Source of the DNA: Algoriphagus boritolerans DSM 17298 = JCM 18970 | Lineage (GTDB): Bacteria; Bacteroidota; Bacteroidia; Cytophagales; Cyclobacteriaceae | Length of the DNA stretch: 64,000 nucleotides | Direction: 5' to 3' | Assembly: GCF_900108085.1 (NCBI RefSeq) | Contig: NZ_FNVR01000022.1 | Span: forward strand, 1 to 64,000 | Position numbers and translations under genes: made by a program | Shown here: piece by piece, positions 44,801 through 53,680 of the stretch | Layout of the letters: every line of letters begins with the position of its first letter | Numbering within the stretch: the first letter of the stretch is position 1 | Notes under the pieces: generated by a model | Database searches by the model: none | What the model was told of the DNA's origin: nothing | Seen by the model: the letters and a program-made list of their open reading frames with translations, nothing else

Positions 44801-45022
44801 AATACGGATTATATCCGATTGAAAAACCTGGAGTTTGGCTATAATTTTCCGGCTCACATTTCTGAAAAAGTGGGTGTGAGAAACCTCCGCATCTATGCAA
44901 ATGGACTCAATTTATTGACTTGGGATAAGTTTGGAGCATATGATCCCGAGACCATCAGCTCTACAGGTCAGTATTATCCACAAGCAAGGGTGATCAGCAC
45001 AGGTATAAATGTCACATTCTAA
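41852..45022 (+). CDS. SusC/RagA-type TonB-dependent outer-membrane transporter
   Basis: A 1056-residue outer-membrane transporter. Signal peptide at 1-28 (ends TAQAQ), then an N-terminal carboxypeptidase-regulatory-like domain (GVSILVKGTTSGTVTDVDG), a TonB box region (LEEVIVVGYG), the SusC plug (AIRIRGSNTLGNNDALIVIDG, VLKDASAAIYGSRAANG) and a 22-strand barrel ending in NVTF. Such proteins import large nutrients with TonB energy. Its partner SusD starts 12 bases downstream. I start at the ATG at 41852; the in-frame TTG at 41798 is unlikely. The substrate is unknown. Confidence 0.96.
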   Translation: MKISTPARLLSLTFLMCLFYLGTAQAQTKEVSGVVISGEDNLPLPGVSILVKGTTSGTVTDVDGKFKISVSSDQSVLVFSFIGFQTQEVVVGAQSELSITLGADMKSLEEVIVVGYGEQKKETITGSVATVKGGELAKSPAVNLSNSIAGRMPGVVAVNRSGEPGYDGSAIRIRGSNTLGNNDALIVIDGIPARAGGIDRLNPNDIESISVLKDASAAIYGSRAANGVILVTTKRGKSGAPELTFQVNQGWAQPTVIPDLANAAQYAGMLNDLDIYALPVNEWDAANQAYKQNGEYLRPNGQIRNAPYTPDELELYRNGSDPWFYPNTDWYGETLKTWSPQTRMNAQLVGGNDNVRYMTSIGYQDQDGYYKQSATGFKQYDIRLNLDANVNKYIKVGVGILAREEQRFFPTRGAGAIFRMQMRGKPNQPAFWPNGLPGPDIENGENPVVITTNQTGYDRDTRDYFQTNGTLEIKIPGIEGLKIVGTAAVDKTMQFNKRWETPWTLYQLGSGFEDDGVTPKLVASRRGPADPRLTQANNNTLNILLGTVATYEKKFADKHALTLLAGFNKETVEGNNFNAFRRYFISSAIDQMFAGGDLEKNNGGGAFERARLNYFGRVAYNYQEKYLAEFLWRYDGSYIFPENNRYGFFPGIMLGWVVSDENFWKNSLGKTFDFFKIRGSWGQLGNDQIFFGGALQEYQFLSTYGFSSYIANGTEVKTLFETRVPNNNITWEIANNSNLGFEGQFLQGKVFFEFDLFYNKRTNILWRKNASVPQSTGLILPAENIGEVENKGFDINLGYRGNIGDMTFSVGVNGGYAKNKILFWDEAPGAPEWQRSTGKPMNTFLVYQYDGVFATQEDISNNPLDYRAITNNLRPGDMKYKDIDGDGKITPDDRIRMDNNDIPLFQGGMTLNMAFRNFDLSVLFQGAAGARQYVSAGESGNIGNYLLEIHDNRWTIDNPSSVHPRIANRSDQYYSGGNTYWFRNTDYIRLKNLEFGYNFPAHISEKVGVRNLRIYANGLNLLTWDKFGAYDPETISSTGQYYPQARVISTGINVTF

Positions 45023-45034
45023 CATTTGACACTC

Positions 45035-46888
45035 ATGAAAAAAATCAATAAATATTTTGCATTTCTGCTCGCTGCATCCTTCATGTTTACAGCATGTAAT
45101 GATGAGTTTCTGAATACCAAACCATTGGGTGAGGTAGACGAAACAAGCGTTTGGACAGACCTTGCTTTGGCAGAAGCATTTGTAGTAGGAATCTATCAAG
45201 GTCTGGGAAATGGTGGATTTGACGAGCAAATGCTTGCATCACTGACAGACGAAGCAATGTTTACGCACCCGGGTCGGGGGATTAATACAATCACAGAGGC
45301 CCGTTCTAATCCGGCAGATATCGGTTGGGTCAACAATACCCTGGCATGGAACAACATGTACTCCCGTATTCGGGCTGCCAACCTGGCGATCGAAAAGTTG
45401 ACGTCGCCGGACTTCCCCCATTCCGGGGAAATGGTAGACAGACTGATCGCTGAGGCTAGATTTATGAGAGCGTATTACTACCAGCAGTTGTTGAGATATT
45501 ACGGAGGCTTCCCTATCATTGATTTTCCGTATACTTTGGACGCCGAGACATTTGAAATCCCTCGAAACACCTTTGAGGAATGCGTAAATTTCATTGTTGC
45601 GGATTTGGATGAAGCGGCTAATTTACTGGTTGGAAAATCAGCGATCAGGGGTCGTGCTACTCAGGCGGCGGCTTTAGCTTTAAAGTCACGTGTTTTGCTC
45701 TATGCGGCCAGTGATTTGCATGATGGTCCTACTGCTACCTCAAAGTCTGCCGATTTAGCCGCTTACGGAAATCTTCCGGTTTTAGCTTACACTTCAGGAA
45801 ACAGAACAGAAAGATGGCAAAAAGCTCAAGCTGCAGCCAAAGCGGTTTTGGATATTACTACCGGAAACCAAATGGGCCTATCTGCTCCGGTTTCGCATGA
45901 GGCAGGTATTCAAAACTATATCAATAATGCCATGGCCAGAAATGGTGGAGAGGCAGAGATACTTTTAGGTAGATATTTCATTAACTTGAAAAATGAAAAT
46001 GGCGGTCGTCAGGGGCTTTTCAATGGACCAAATGGTTACAATAACTGGGCTGGAAATACCCCCGTTCAATTGCTGATCGACGACTACGAAATGATGGACG
46101 GAACTTCCTTCTCATGGGATAATCCAACCCATGCGTCGGCTCCTTATGAGAATCGTGATGCCAGATTCTATGCTTCCGTACTCTATGATGGTGCACAGTG
46201 GAAGCCAAGATCTTCTGCAAATCAGCCTAGAGATCCATTGGGCCAAATTCAAACAGGAACTTATGAAGTGAACTCAGGTGGAGAGGTTGTACCTCACTTT
46301 GGTCTGGACACCAGAAACAGCCCGATTGAGGACTGGAATGGTACCTACACCGGATACTATTTCCGTAAGTTTATTGATGCGAATCCGGCAATTGTGGATC
46401 AAAATACTTGGCAACAAGTTCCATGGCCTGTACTGAGATACACTGAGGCGGTGTTGAATTACGTGGAAGCATCTATCGAACTAGGTCAGGAAGATGAGGC
46501 TAAGGCCTGGCTCAACCAAATCAGATTCCGAGTAGGTCAGCCGGCAATAACTGAGACTGGAGATGCCCTAAAGCAGCGGTACAGAAATGAGCGAAGAATA
46601 GAAATGGCCTATGAGGAACAGCGTTACCATGATGTACGTCGTTGGATGATTGCGCCTGAGACCCTGGGCAGACAGGCAAATGGCATCAATATTACAGGCA
46701 CGTTCAAGCCAGGCCAATCGCTGGACCGATATAGGTACGATCCTAATATTTACAACTACGTGTACAAAGTGATTGATATGGATCCGGGTAAAGAAAACCG
46801 TAAATGGTTGGACAAAATGTATTATCTCCCGATCCATCGGGATGAAATAAACCGAAATGCACAATTGGTTCAAAATCCGGGATACTAA
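45035..46888 (+). CDS. SusD/RagB-type surface glycan-binding lipoprotein
   Basis: A 617-residue lipoprotein lid for the adjacent SusC. The lipobox is MFTAC, giving a mature N-terminus CNDEFLNTKPLGEV, typical of SusD. TPR-like helices (ARFMRAYYYQQLLRYYGGFPII) follow, and the C-terminal part has VEASIELGQEDEAKAWLNQIRFRVG and RNERRIEMAYEEQRYHDVRRW. The ATG at 45035 is preferred over a TTG at 45026. A strong hairpin lies between it and the next gene. Confidence 0.95.
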   Translation: MKKINKYFAFLLAASFMFTACNDEFLNTKPLGEVDETSVWTDLALAEAFVVGIYQGLGNGGFDEQMLASLTDEAMFTHPGRGINTITEARSNPADIGWVNNTLAWNNMYSRIRAANLAIEKLTSPDFPHSGEMVDRLIAEARFMRAYYYQQLLRYYGGFPIIDFPYTLDAETFEIPRNTFEECVNFIVADLDEAANLLVGKSAIRGRATQAAALALKSRVLLYAASDLHDGPTATSKSADLAAYGNLPVLAYTSGNRTERWQKAQAAAKAVLDITTGNQMGLSAPVSHEAGIQNYINNAMARNGGEAEILLGRYFINLKNENGGRQGLFNGPNGYNNWAGNTPVQLLIDDYEMMDGTSFSWDNPTHASAPYENRDARFYASVLYDGAQWKPRSSANQPRDPLGQIQTGTYEVNSGGEVVPHFGLDTRNSPIEDWNGTYTGYYFRKFIDANPAIVDQNTWQQVPWPVLRYTEAVLNYVEASIELGQEDEAKAWLNQIRFRVGQPAITETGDALKQRYRNERRIEMAYEEQRYHDVRRWMIAPETLGRQANGINITGTFKPGQSLDRYRYDPNIYNYVYKVIDMDPGKENRKWLDKMYYLPIHRDEINRNAQLVQNPGY

Positions 46889-46904
46889 AAATCCTGATTA
46901 ACTT

Positions 46905-46940
46905 GTCTGAGCTATCCCAATTGGGGTAGCTCAGACTTTA
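46905..46940 (+). terminator. Intra-operon hairpin (attenuator or terminator)
   Basis: GTCTGAGCTATCCC pairs with GGGGTAGCTCAGAC over 14 bp (one G-T), AATT loop, then a weak T tract (TTTAATATT). It lies between SusD and the FG-GAP gene and only ten bases before the latter's ATG, so it may reduce expression of the downstream genes relative to susCD. Confidence 0.75.
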
Positions 46941-46945
46941 ATATT

Positions 46946-49900
46946 ATGAAGCGATTTCGATTACCCTGCTTGCTTATCACAAGTTTTTGGTTTCTTTTTT
47001 CATGTGATAAAGCCGAGCAAAAAAACATTCCCGAAGTTACTATTGCCTCAGATCCTATTTTTCGCTTGCTTTCTTCGGATTCCACGGGAATTTCTTTTTC
47101 AAACCTCATTGAAGAAAACCTGAATCTAAACGTATTAATGTATGAATACCTCTACAATGGTGGAGGGGTAGCAGTCGGAGATCTCAATCAAGACGGATTG
47201 GATGACATTTACTTTTCTGCGAATGTTGGTCAAAATCAACTTTACCTTAACGAAGGAAATCTCAAATTCAAAGATATAACACAAGCCTCCGGAGCCACAG
47301 GCCGGCCGGGTCCTTGGAAGACTGGAGTCGTACTGGTAGATATTAATGGGGATGGGAAGCTTGACATTTACCTTTGTCACTCCGGTACATTACAGCCTGA
47401 AAAACGTAAAAACGAGCTTTTTGTCAATCAGGGAAATGACAGTAATGAAATACCTCAGTTTAAGGAAATGGCGGAAGATTATGGAATAGCTTCTGAGGCC
47501 ACTTCTACTTCTGCGGCATTTTTTGATTACGATTTAGATGGGGACTTGGATCTTTTTCTTCTGAATCATAATACCAAATCCATTCAGAATTTTGATCCAA
47601 CGGTTACTAAGAAGCTACTCTTGGAAAAGCATGAGGCAGGGTCCCAGCTTTTTGAAAATCAAAATGGAAAGTTTGTTGAAGTCACTGAGAAAGCGGGAAT
47701 CTCCAGCTCCAGCCTTTCCTATGGCTTGGGAGTATCAGTAGCGGATATAAATGGAGACGGCTGGCCGGATATCTATATTGGCAATGATTATTCCATGCCG
47801 GATTACCTGTATATCAATCAGAAAAACGGAAAATTCAAGGATGAAATTCAGTCCAGGCTGGATCATGTTTCCCATTTTTCGATGGGGAATGATATCGCTG
47901 ATATCAACAATGATGGTTTGCTGGATATTTTTACCCTAGATATGCTGCCTGAGGATAATCTTCGGCAAAAGCTGCTTCTTTCTCCCGATAATTTCGAGAT
48001 GTTCCAATTGAACCTGGATCGTGGTTTCTACTACCAATACATGAGGAATATGCTGCATATCAATTCAGGTGATGGCACTTTTCGGGAAATCGGTCAGCTG
48101 TCAGGTATTTCCAATACAGACTGGAGCTGGTCTGCGCTTTTTTCGGACTTTGATCTGGACGGGTGGAAGGATCTTCACATCACCAACGGCTATCTGAGGG
48201 ATTACAACAATCAGGATTTTTTGAAATACATGGACAATTATGTCCGAACCGCAGGTGGCCAACTGAAACGGGAAGATTTGCTCAATCTGGTCAAGTCGAT
48301 GAGTTCGTCCAATTTGAAAAATTATACCTTCAAGAATAATGGAGATCTGACTTTTGAAAACGTCAGTGCCTCTTGGGGACTAACTCAAAATGCCAACAGC
48401 AATGGGGCAGCTTATGCAGATCTGGATAATGATGGTGACCTGGACTTGATTATCAACAATATCAACGCTCCGGCCTTCGTCTACGAAAACCTGGCCATAC
48501 AAAAAGAAAAGGGGAATTTTCTTAAAATCGAGCTAAAGGGCGAGGGCCAAAACACAATTGGACAAGGCGCTTTGGTCAAAGTATTCACAAATGGAAGCAT
48601 GCAGGTCCAGGAGCAAAACATTTACCGGGGATTTCAATCCTCAGTATCGCCGATTTTGGTTTTTGGCTTGGGGCAAAATACCAAAGCAGACTCGGTTCAA
48701 GTGATTTGGCCTGGTGGTAAGTTGTCCCAACTTTCAGCTCCACAGACAAACCAAAAACACGTAATCTCTCAAGCAGAGGCAAGCAAAATCAAACCTAAAT
48801 CCGTTATTAATTCAATGCCCTTATTGACGCAGGCAGGAAAAATCACAGTACCAAAATCAAGTGAAGTCAATGATTTCAAGCGTCAACCCTTATTAAGTTT
48901 TGGAATATCCGGTAATGGCAAAGCACTGGTGGTGGAAGATTTTGATGGGGATGGAAATCCTGACATTTTCTTGGGAGGAGGAGCAGGAATCAGCGGGAGA
49001 TTGTTTTTTGGTAAAGGGAATGGACAATTCGATAGACCAGACTCTGCTGCATTTGTATCTGCCGCCTTGTCGGAAGATACGGATGCATTGAGTTTTGACG
49101 CCAATGGAGATGATTTTCCTGATCTCTTGATTGGAAGTGGCGGAATGCATCAATTTTTTGATGGAGAACCTGGACTTCAGGATCGGTTATACCTGAATGA
49201 CGGAAATGGAAAGTTTACGATTTCGGCAGACGCGCTGCCAAATGAGGCATTTTCAACAGGATCTTTGACTCAGGGGGATTTCAACACTGATGGCATTACC
49301 GATATTTTTGTCGGGGGAAGAGTGGTTCCTGGCCAATATCCTATCGCTCCTGGTGGGAGGATTTGGATAGGCGATGGCAAGGGCAAGTTTACTGATCAAA
49401 CAGCATCTTTGGCTCCGGATTTTAAGAATCTGGGGATGATCACCGATTCAGGTTGGGCAGATCTTGATGGGGATGGTCAGGACGAACTGATTCTAGTCGG
49501 CGACGCCATGCCGATTACGATTTTTTCCAAATCAACAGATACTTGGAAGAATACCACATCAGCATATTTTGAATCGCCACAAGTGGGGTTTTGGTCAGAA
49601 TTACTCATTGAGGATTGGGATGGAGATGGGAAGCCTGAGCTGTTCGTTGGAAATCATGGTGAAAACTCCCAACTTTTTGCAAGTGATACCCAGCCGATGG
49701 AGTTGCTTTACAAGGATTTTGACGCAAATGGTTCGATAGACGCGATTTTATCCTATTACATCCAAGGTGAAAAATATCCTTCACCCAGCCGTGATGAAGT
49801 GCTTGGGCAGGTTTTGTTTTTGAAGAAAAGGTATTTGGATTTCAAAAGCTTCTCTGAAGTCAAAATGGATGAGCTTTTTACTCCTGAGGAGCGAAAAGAC

Positions 49901-50287
49901 AGTCGCTCGATATTTATCAATCGACTGGAAACAAGCTACTTTGTCTTGGGTCAAAATGGAAAGTTCCAACCCAAATCCATTCCCCTTGAATCCCAATTTT
50001 CGCCGGTCTTTGCCGCTGCATCAGCAGACTTGGACGGGGATGGTAATCTTGATTTAATCCTGGGGGGAAATCTCTTCGATACCAAGCTCAAGTTTGGCAG
50101 ATATGATGCGAATCACGGGACGATTTTACTGGGAAAAGGAAACGGAGAGTTTGTGGCCCAAACCCCGCTTGACTCAGGATTGTCACTTAAAGGCGAAATA
50201 AGAAAAATAGAAGTGCTTGGTGATTATTTGCTTTTTTATATTAAAGACCAAGGGATTTATCTTATCAAGCACCATTTATCAAAATAA
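46946..50287 (+). CDS. FG-GAP/VCBS repeat lipoprotein with UnbV/ASPIC domain (CRTAC1-like)
   Basis: A 1113-residue lipoprotein: signal with lipobox FLFSC, then beta-propeller FG-GAP/VCBS repeats with Ca-binding patterns (DLNQDGLDD, DINGDGKLD, DLDGDLDLF, DINGDGWPD). An UnbV/ASPIC domain lies near 545-600 (GFQSSVSPILVFGLG, VQVIWPGGK). A second set of propeller repeats (DFDGDGNPDIFLGGG) follows. In Bacteroidota such proteins accompany SusC/SusD pairs as surface binding proteins. Substrate unknown. Confidence 0.93.
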   Translation: MKRFRLPCLLITSFWFLFSCDKAEQKNIPEVTIASDPIFRLLSSDSTGISFSNLIEENLNLNVLMYEYLYNGGGVAVGDLNQDGLDDIYFSANVGQNQLYLNEGNLKFKDITQASGATGRPGPWKTGVVLVDINGDGKLDIYLCHSGTLQPEKRKNELFVNQGNDSNEIPQFKEMAEDYGIASEATSTSAAFFDYDLDGDLDLFLLNHNTKSIQNFDPTVTKKLLLEKHEAGSQLFENQNGKFVEVTEKAGISSSSLSYGLGVSVADINGDGWPDIYIGNDYSMPDYLYINQKNGKFKDEIQSRLDHVSHFSMGNDIADINNDGLLDIFTLDMLPEDNLRQKLLLSPDNFEMFQLNLDRGFYYQYMRNMLHINSGDGTFREIGQLSGISNTDWSWSALFSDFDLDGWKDLHITNGYLRDYNNQDFLKYMDNYVRTAGGQLKREDLLNLVKSMSSSNLKNYTFKNNGDLTFENVSASWGLTQNANSNGAAYADLDNDGDLDLIINNINAPAFVYENLAIQKEKGNFLKIELKGEGQNTIGQGALVKVFTNGSMQVQEQNIYRGFQSSVSPILVFGLGQNTKADSVQVIWPGGKLSQLSAPQTNQKHVISQAEASKIKPKSVINSMPLLTQAGKITVPKSSEVNDFKRQPLLSFGISGNGKALVVEDFDGDGNPDIFLGGGAGISGRLFFGKGNGQFDRPDSAAFVSAALSEDTDALSFDANGDDFPDLLIGSGGMHQFFDGEPGLQDRLYLNDGNGKFTISADALPNEAFSTGSLTQGDFNTDGITDIFVGGRVVPGQYPIAPGGRIWIGDGKGKFTDQTASLAPDFKNLGMITDSGWADLDGDGQDELILVGDAMPITIFSKSTDTWKNTTSAYFESPQVGFWSELLIEDWDGDGKPELFVGNHGENSQLFASDTQPMELLYKDFDANGSIDAILSYYIQGEKYPSPSRDEVLGQVLFLKKRYLDFKSFSEVKMDELFTPEERKDSRSIFINRLETSYFVLGQNGKFQPKSIPLESQFSPVFAAASADLDGDGNLDLILGGNLFDTKLKFGRYDANHGTILLGKGNGEFVAQTPLDSGLSLKGEIRKIEVLGDYLLFYIKDQGIYLIKHHLSK

Positions 50288-50344
50288 TCAAGTCAATAGA
50301 ATCAAAATCAAGTAATTTTAATTTGTCATTGCTTCTAGCTTAAC

Positions 50345-50477
50345 TATGAAATCGAGCATGACTCTAAGTGATACACAGCGGTATGCCCCGATAGCTATCG
50401 GGGAATACATGCGAAGATTTTCCCGATAAAAATCGGGACAGGCTATGTGGCCTTGAAAAAAAAATTATAAACACATG
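50345..50477 (+). repeat. Leader repeat, copy 1 (ends at the start codon of 50475)
   Basis: This copy of a shared leader begins with ATGAAAT and ends in the start codon of the SUMF1-like gene. Its last 57 bases, from TCCCGAT at 50421, match 56883-56941: a hairpin (TCCCGAT...ATCGGGA), an identical CAGGCTATGTGGCC core and AAATTATAAACACATG. It also carries an 18-bp palindrome (50386-50403) that copy 2 lacks. Confidence 0.85.
50386..50403. repeat. 18-bp perfect palindrome
   Basis: CCCCGATAGCTATCGGGG is fully self-complementary. The core CGATAGCTATCG occurs again at 61505-61516. Such palindromes look like a dispersed intergenic family. Confidence 0.8.
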
Positions 50478-51431
50478 AAAAAGTACCTTGCTGCATCGGG
50501 CCTACTACTCATGAGCTTTCAGTTAAACCAAGAGGTTGTATTTGAACCCTACACCCAAAAAATTCCGGGAACTGAAGTGACCTTTGATCTCACTCCAATT
50601 CCAGCCGGATCATTTATGATGGGCTCGAATGATCCGGCATTTCCGGATCAGAATCCTGGCCATGAAGTTGCTGTTGATGCGTTTTGGATGGGAGTTCACG
50701 AGGTGACTTGGGATGCATTTGAGCTTTTTCTTGACAAGCACTACGAGGAGTCTATGACTGAAGGAGGCTTAGATGAGCGGGTGGATGGATTGACAAGACC
50801 GAGTTTGCCCTATCTGGATATGACTTTTGGCATGGGAAAAGAAGGAAAACCCGCAGTGGGAATGACCCAGTATGGGGCCCTTCAGTTTTGCCACTGGTTG
50901 TATCTGAAAACAGGGATGTTTTACAGGCTTCCAACGGAGGCCGAATGGGAATATGCCGCTCGTGCAGGTTCAAAGGAGCGCTTTTTCTTCGGGAGAGATG
51001 CTTCGAAACTTTCTGAATATGCCTGGACCCATGCCAATAGTCAAGGCAGTACGCAACCTGTCGGCCAGAAGACGCCTAATCCCTGGGGGCTATATGATAT
51101 CTATGGGAATGTACAGGAATGGACAATGGATCTCTATGAGCCCGATTATTACGCCAGGTCAGAAAAGGATAATCCTTTCAATCCTGCTTATAAACTTTAT
51201 CCTCATGCAGTACGCGGAGGAAGTTTTAAGACTACGGAAGATCAAATTGGTTCGGCCTTTCGAAGCTCCTCTGATCCCGCTTGGAAACGAATCGATCCTC
51301 AAATTCCGAAAAGTCAATGGTGGTTTCCTGAGGCTCCATTTATTGGATTGAGAATCGTAAGGCCGTTCATTTCGCCATCACCTGAAGAAATTCAGGCCTA
51401 TTACAATCAAGAACCTATTGCTGATTATTAA
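50475..51431 (+). CDS. SUMF1-fold exported protein without catalytic cysteines
   Basis: A 318-residue protein of the formylglycine-generating-enzyme fold: signal-like N-terminus, then ELTPIPAGSF-type FMMGSNDPAFPDQNPGHEV, VTWDAF, RLPTEAEWEYAARAG, NPWGLYDIYGNVQEW and VRGGSF...FIGLRIVRP. True enzymes have two active-site cysteines right after RGGS; here the stretch reads RGGSFKTTEDQIG, so formylglycine formation is unlikely. No sulfatase gene is nearby. It may be a structural or binding member, as GldJ/GldK are. It begins inside the shared leader element. Confidence 0.9.
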   Translation: MKKYLAASGLLLMSFQLNQEVVFEPYTQKIPGTEVTFDLTPIPAGSFMMGSNDPAFPDQNPGHEVAVDAFWMGVHEVTWDAFELFLDKHYEESMTEGGLDERVDGLTRPSLPYLDMTFGMGKEGKPAVGMTQYGALQFCHWLYLKTGMFYRLPTEAEWEYAARAGSKERFFFGRDASKLSEYAWTHANSQGSTQPVGQKTPNPWGLYDIYGNVQEWTMDLYEPDYYARSEKDNPFNPAYKLYPHAVRGGSFKTTEDQIGSAFRSSSDPAWKRIDPQIPKSQWWFPEAPFIGLRIVRPFISPSPEEIQAYYNQEPIADY

Positions 51432-51449
51432 CCCTAATTAACCAAAACT

Positions 51450-52763
51450 ATGAAAAATCTAAATTCCCGAAGGGACTTTATCAAAACCTCCGCTCTGGTT
51501 ACAGGCGGGATTTTGGCACCCGCTTTTATCGTTCCGGGAGCTTATGCAGCTCCTGCAAATGAACTCAAACTCGCTGTAATCGGCTGTGGAGGTCGTGGGA
51601 CTGGAGCTGTATTTCAGGCATTTGCGACAGGGCATCCCATCAAATTAGTAGCCATGGCTGATGCATTTGAAGATCGAATGGAGAGTAGTTACAAGGCGAT
51701 CTTTGACAAGCACGGGGCCGACAAAGTGGATGTTCCAAAGGAGAAAAGATTCGTTGGGTTTGATGGATACAAAAAAGCCATAGCAGAGGCAGATGTAGTA
51801 ATCTTGGCCGCACCTCCGGGTTTTCGCCCATCTCATTTTGAGGAAGCAGTGAATCAGGGGAAGCAGATCTTTGCAGAAAAACCAATGGCAACCGATGCCG
51901 CAGGTATCCGGAAAGTATTGGCAGCAGCTGAAGTGGCAAAAGCCAAGAAATTAAACGTCGTGGTAGGTCTTCAGCGTCATTATCAGAATAATTACCGAGA
52001 GGTAATGAAGCGAATCCACAATGGTGACCTTGGCGAAATCGTCAGCGGTCAGGTGTATTGGAATGACGGCGGAGTATGGGTCCGCGAGCGCAAGCCGGAG
52101 CAAACAGAAATGGAATACCAAATGAGAAACTGGTATTACTTCAACTGGCTCTGTGGAGATCATATTGTGGAGCAGCATGTGCATAACATCGACATTGCAA
52201 ACTGGGCAAAAAACTCCTATCCGGTGAAAGCTGAAGGCACAGGAGGTCGAGCTGTCCGCACAGGAAAAGATCATGGGGAAATCTTTGACCACCATGTGTT
52301 GACTTTTACTTATGCAGATGGGTCAGTGATCCATTCTGAATGTCGCCACTTCCCCGGTGCAGCCAATCGGGTGGATGAAACATTTCAAGGAACGAAGGGA
52401 AGGGTTTTCCTCAGTGCAGGCAATCATGGGGTGATGACAGATTGGAAAGGCAATCCTATTTATACCCACGATCGAGAAAATCAGCCAAACCCCTATCAGC
52501 AAGAGCATGATGAGCTTTGGGCCACCCTGGTAAAAGGGGAATACAAATTTGCCGATGCTGAAAATGCCGCTAAATCGACCATGACGGCCATCATGGGACG
52601 CTATGCGACTTATTCCGGCAAAGTGTTGACTTGGGATGAGGCATTGAACGGAACGGTGGATCTGTTCCCTGACACTTTGGCTTGGGATGCCATGCCTAAA
52701 ATTCTTCCGGAAGCTGATGGTTATTATCCACATGCTATTCCGGGTAAATCTAAAGTAGTTTAA
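51450..52763 (+). CDS. Tat-exported Gfo/Idh/MocA oxidoreductase
   Basis: A 437-residue oxidoreductase with a Tat signal (NSRRDFIKTSA, then a hydrophobic stretch ending AYAA). The dinucleotide-binding fold begins KLAVIGCGGRGTG; the family EKP motif is in FAEKPMATD. The second half contains the catalytic-type GDHIVEQHVHNIDIANW. Export by Tat suggests folding with bound NAD(P) in the cytosol before transport. It follows the SUMF1-like gene by 18 bases and the TIM-barrel gene follows after two bases, so they form one operon. Confidence 0.93.
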   Translation: MKNLNSRRDFIKTSALVTGGILAPAFIVPGAYAAPANELKLAVIGCGGRGTGAVFQAFATGHPIKLVAMADAFEDRMESSYKAIFDKHGADKVDVPKEKRFVGFDGYKKAIAEADVVILAAPPGFRPSHFEEAVNQGKQIFAEKPMATDAAGIRKVLAAAEVAKAKKLNVVVGLQRHYQNNYREVMKRIHNGDLGEIVSGQVYWNDGGVWVRERKPEQTEMEYQMRNWYYFNWLCGDHIVEQHVHNIDIANWAKNSYPVKAEGTGGRAVRTGKDHGEIFDHHVLTFTYADGSVIHSECRHFPGAANRVDETFQGTKGRVFLSAGNHGVMTDWKGNPIYTHDRENQPNPYQQEHDELWATLVKGEYKFADAENAAKSTMTAIMGRYATYSGKVLTWDEALNGTVDLFPDTLAWDAMPKILPEADGYYPHAIPGKSKVV

Positions 52764-52765
52764 TT

Positions 52766-53680
52766 ATGGAAAGAAGAGGATTTATCAAACGAATGAGCCT
52801 TGGAAGTGCCCTTTTGGGTACAGCGGGCGCGATGAGTATTCCATCATTTGGAGCAGAAAAAGGAGCTGCACCAACTTTCAACATGGACTTTGCTCCACAT
52901 TTTGGGATGTTTAAAAATTCCGCACCGGGAGGTATTGTGGAGGAATTGAAATTCATGGCAGATCAAGGATTCCGATCCTTAGAAGACAATGGAATGCTAC
53001 GGAGATCGGTTGCTGATCAGGAATTGATTGGCAAAACACTGAATGATCTCGGCATGAGAATGGGAGTTTTCGTAATCGATGGGGGTGATAATTGGAAAGT
53101 TTCCCTGACTACGGGCAAGCAGGAATTTTTGGATGTTTTCTTGAAGACCTGTCGTGAATCAGTGGAAGTGGCCAAGCGAGTCGGCGCAAAATGGGCAACG
53201 GTCGTACCCGGGTATTTTGAACGGAATCTCCCGATGGGAGTGCAAACCGGAAATGTGATTGAAGCCTTGAAAAGAGGTGCAGAAATACTCGAACCTGCTG
53301 GCTTGACGATGGTTTTGGAACCCCTGAGTGACAATCCGGATCTATTTCTTCGACATGCCGATCAGACTTACATGATATGCAAAGCGGTGGACAGTCCGAG
53401 CTGTAAAATCCTCTATGATATCTATCACATGCAGCGAAATGAAGGTAATTTGATTGCTACCATGGAAAAAACCTGGGGCGAAATAGCCTATATTCAGATT
53501 GGTGACAATCCAGGGAGAAAAGAGCCTGGCACTGGAGAGATTCATTATGGGAATGTGTTCAAATACATCCATTCCAAAGGATTCACCGGAGTGATGGGAA
53601 TGGAACACGGCAATGCCCTTCCTGGAGTAGATGGAGAAAAGGCCCTCATTGAAGCCTATCGGAAAGTGGATATTGCATGA
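52766..53680 (+). CDS. Hydroxypyruvate-isomerase-like TIM barrel (Tat-type signal)
   Basis: A 304-residue TIM-barrel isomerase (AP-endonuclease-2 fold). The N-terminus (ERRGFIKRMS plus hydrophobic stretch ending SFGA) looks like a Tat signal. Barrel features: LEDNGML, VLEPLSD with a metal-binding Glu near 185, YDIYHMQ, and GMEHGNA with a second Glu. It resembles hydroxypyruvate isomerase and related sugar isomerases. Together with the Gfo/Idh/MocA protein it suggests sugar or polyol oxidation/isomerisation in the periplasm. It overlaps the next gene by four bases. Confidence 0.9.
   Translation: MERRGFIKRMSLGSALLGTAGAMSIPSFGAEKGAAPTFNMDFAPHFGMFKNSAPGGIVEELKFMADQGFRSLEDNGMLRRSVADQELIGKTLNDLGMRMGVFVIDGGDNWKVSLTTGKQEFLDVFLKTCRESVEVAKRVGAKWATVVPGYFERNLPMGVQTGNVIEALKRGAEILEPAGLTMVLEPLSDNPDLFLRHADQTYMICKAVDSPSCKILYDIYHMQRNEGNLIATMEKTWGEIAYIQIGDNPGRKEPGTGEIHYGNVFKYIHSKGFTGVMGMEHGNALPGVDGEKALIEAYRKVDIA

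Noticed and set aside
50345-50430. Short peptide frame (about 27 codons) in leader copy 1
   Set aside because: The second copy of the leader breaks this frame with an early stop, so the shared feature is the nucleotide element rather than a peptide.
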